Origin: Candidatus Poseidoniales archaeon
Lineage (GTDB): Archaea > Thermoplasmatota > Poseidoniia > Poseidoniales > Poseidoniaceae
Assembly (NCBI GenBank): GCA_009887135.1
Contig: QXYA01000166.1
Coordinates: 1 to 25,427 of the forward strand
DNA: 25,427 bases
Direction of reading: 5' to 3'
Shown here: positions 24,642-25,427 of the stretch, in pieces
Layout of the letters: each line of letters starts with the position of its first letter
How positions within the stretch are numbered: the first letter of the stretch is position 1
Position numbers and translations under genes: made by a program
Notes under the pieces: model-generated
Seen by the model: only the letters and a program-made list of their open reading frames with translations
What the model was told of the DNA's origin: nothing
Databases searched by the model: none

Positions 24642-25295
24642 TTAGTTTCTTCCTTGATTGAACCAAGCATTGATGATCAACGATTCAGCGATTTGAAGAT
24701 GTTCTGCAACTGTACCTTGCTTGAGGCCAATAGAATCTGCGATGTCTCTTTGACGACATTTACGAGGTGCATTGTAGTAACCCATTTCGATGGCAGTTTC
24801 AAGAACCTCTTTTCGCCTTCGAGGAAGTCCTGGAGCCGTATCCCACTGACCCTGGAAATTATTGTTTACACTGATCTTGAATACATCTCCGAAAAGATCT
24901 AGCAGTTTTTTCCGAGCATTTGCTAATCCTAATGAATTTCCTTGAAGCGTAAGTGTAAGTTTCTCTGAATCAAATATTGTGGGTGAAATCGGCCAAACAT
25001 CTTCGAACATAGACATGATTTGAGGTATTGGACCAGTCATCTTCGCAGAAAATATAGCATAAACATCGCTGGACTCATACACTTTGATAACTTCAAGAGA
25101 TTCATTCTTTGAAAATTTTTGGAATTGCTTTAATGATTTCAGTGTACCTTTCAACAAATAAACGGGATGGTGCTTATCGACTTTCAATTGCTTTAGAAAT
25201 TCAATCGAATGAAACAACTCCAACAATTTAAAACCTGGTAGCGGAGTGTTTTTACTCACATCATTTGAAATCTTTACTTGCATAACACCTAACAT
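24642..25295 (-). CDS. Bat-like transcriptional regulator with C-terminal HTH_10 domain (217 aa)
   Basis: Residues 157-213 begin LPRRRKEVLETAIEMGYYNA and continue RQRDIADSIGLKQGTVAEHLQIAES. This is the HTH_10 domain (bacterio-opsin activator type), an archaeal DNA-binding helix-turn-helix that contains the G-Y-Y/F..P...  pattern and the T..EHL recognition helix. The N-terminal 150 residues are a mixed alpha/beta domain, probably a degenerate sensor of the kind often found in these proteins, without recognised ligand residues. The target is unknown. A TATA box (GTTATATATGG, minus strand, 25320-25330) predicts transcription starting at about 25300, giving an essentially leaderless mRNA. An alternative ATG lies 12 bases downstream. 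Repeated AAACC half-sites around the promoter suggest autoregulation. Adjacent to tRNA-Glu. Confidence 0.88.
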   Translation of the reverse strand: MLGVMQVKISNDVSKNTPLPGFKLLELFHSIEFLKQLKVDKHHPVYLLKGTLKSLKQFQKFSKNESLEVIKVYESSDVYAIFSAKMTGPIPQIMSMFEDVWPISPTIFDSEKLTLTLQGNSLGLANARKKLLDLFGDVFKISVNNNFQGQWDTAPGLPRRRKEVLETAIEMGYYNAPRKCRQRDIADSIGLKQGTVAEHLQIAESLIINAWFNQGRN

Positions 25296-25296
25296 A

Positions 25297-25344
25297 CAAA
25301 CCCGCTCATGATAGGTTTGCCATATATAACACAGGTATAAACCT
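25297..25344. promoter_or_regulatory. Promoter of the Bat-like regulator with three AAACC/GGTTT half-sites
   Basis: The TATA box occupies 25320-25330 (minus). CAAACC at 25297-25302 and GGTTTG at 25314-25319 form an exact inverted repeat over the predicted transcription start, with an 11-base spacer. A third copy, AAACCT at 25339-25344, forms an inverted pair with AGGTTT at 25313-25318 across the TATA box. A protein bound here would block TBP/TFB or polymerase. The binding protein is unknown. Confidence 0.5.
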
Positions 25345-25354
25345 CTTGGTTCCT

Positions 25355-25369
25355 ATGAACGAAGTTCAT
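25355..25369 (-). other. Short perfect hairpin directly downstream of tRNA-Glu
   Basis: ATGAAC and GTTCAT, separated by three bases, form a perfect 6-bp stem three bases after the encoded CCA end of the tRNA on the minus strand. No T-tract follows. It may aid 3' processing or termination of the tRNA transcript, or be chance. Confidence 0.3.
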
Positions 25370-25372
25370 CTT

Positions 25373-25427
25373 TGGTGCTCGTGCCGGGATTCGAACCCGG
25401 GTCGGCGGGATGAAAACCCACTATGAT
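25373..25427 (-). tRNA. tRNA-Glu (anticodon TTC), 3' part, cut by window edge
   Basis: On the minus strand the anticodon stem GTGGG/CCCGC closes the loop TTTTCAT, giving anticodon TTC for Glu. A 4-base variable loop (CGAC) follows, then the T-arm CCGGG-TTCGAAT-CCCGG, the 3' acceptor strand CACGAGC, discriminator A and an encoded CCA. The acceptor 5' strand should read GCTCGTG but lies outside the window with the D-arm, so an intron elsewhere cannot be assessed. No intron is present in the visible anticodon loop at position 37/38. Confidence 0.93.

Noticed and set aside
24570..24902. 110-codon plus-strand open frame
   Set aside because: Antisense to the Bat-like regulator, whose HTH_10 domain is clear.
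1..25427. CRISPR array, insertion sequence, integrase or attachment site
   Set aside because: No regularly spaced identical repeats, transposase or integrase motifs were seen; the tRNA-Glu could serve as an integration site but no integrase or repeat of its 3' end was noticed in the window.

Overview
The window most likely comes from a marine planktonic euryarchaeon of the Marine Group II type (Poseidoniales). This is inferred from gene content, not from a search. The archaeal signals are Nob1 (PIN nuclease plus zinc ribbon), a Bat-type HTH_10 regulator, a DUF1628-type archaeal pilin N-domain, TATA-box promoters placed for leaderless or very short-leader mRNAs, and very large Thr/Ser/Gly/Asp-rich surface proteins. 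Nearly all the DNA is coding, and most of it is on the minus strand.

Layout. Positions 1-220 (minus) hold the 5' part of a HAD-family phosphatase cut by the window edge. Positions 326-13939 (minus) hold one uninterrupted 4537-codon gene for a giant cell-surface protein. It has an N-terminal membrane signal, Ig-like and nidogen-like modules, about 2100 residues of beta-helix-like repeats, a CBM9/DOMON-like module, cadherin-like modules and a transmembrane anchor, and ends in an in-frame archaeal type IV pilin of about 176 residues. Positions 14274-17420 (minus) encode a second secreted, membrane-anchored 1048-residue surface protein, followed by a strong hairpin plus T-tract terminator. Positions 17563-22775 (minus) are a two-gene ABC transporter operon of MacB/FtsX type, with a 229-residue ATPase overlapping a 1508-residue permease. 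Divergent from it on the plus strand are a MoaD/ThiS-like sulfur carrier (22826-23074) and a TatA protein (23146-23448). nob1 (23449-23937, minus) abuts tatA tail to tail. A YqaA/DedA-type membrane protein follows on plus (24016-24615), then a Bat-like regulator (24642-25295, minus) and the 3' part of tRNA-Glu(TTC) (25373 onward, minus).

How it may work together (inference). The left two thirds is a cell-surface module: a giant fibre or adhesin carrying its own pilin, a companion anchored surface protein, and a neighbouring mechanotransmission-type ABC system that could act in envelope export or remodelling. The right third is mostly housekeeping: ribosome maturation, Tat translocation, sulfur carrier, tRNA.

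The observations most worth checking are the fusion of a complete pilin to the C-terminus of an already anchored giant protein, the near-perfect 22-bp palindrome upstream of its promoter, the single central TATA element that could serve two divergent leaderless genes, and a beta-propeller-like insert in the FtsX permease.
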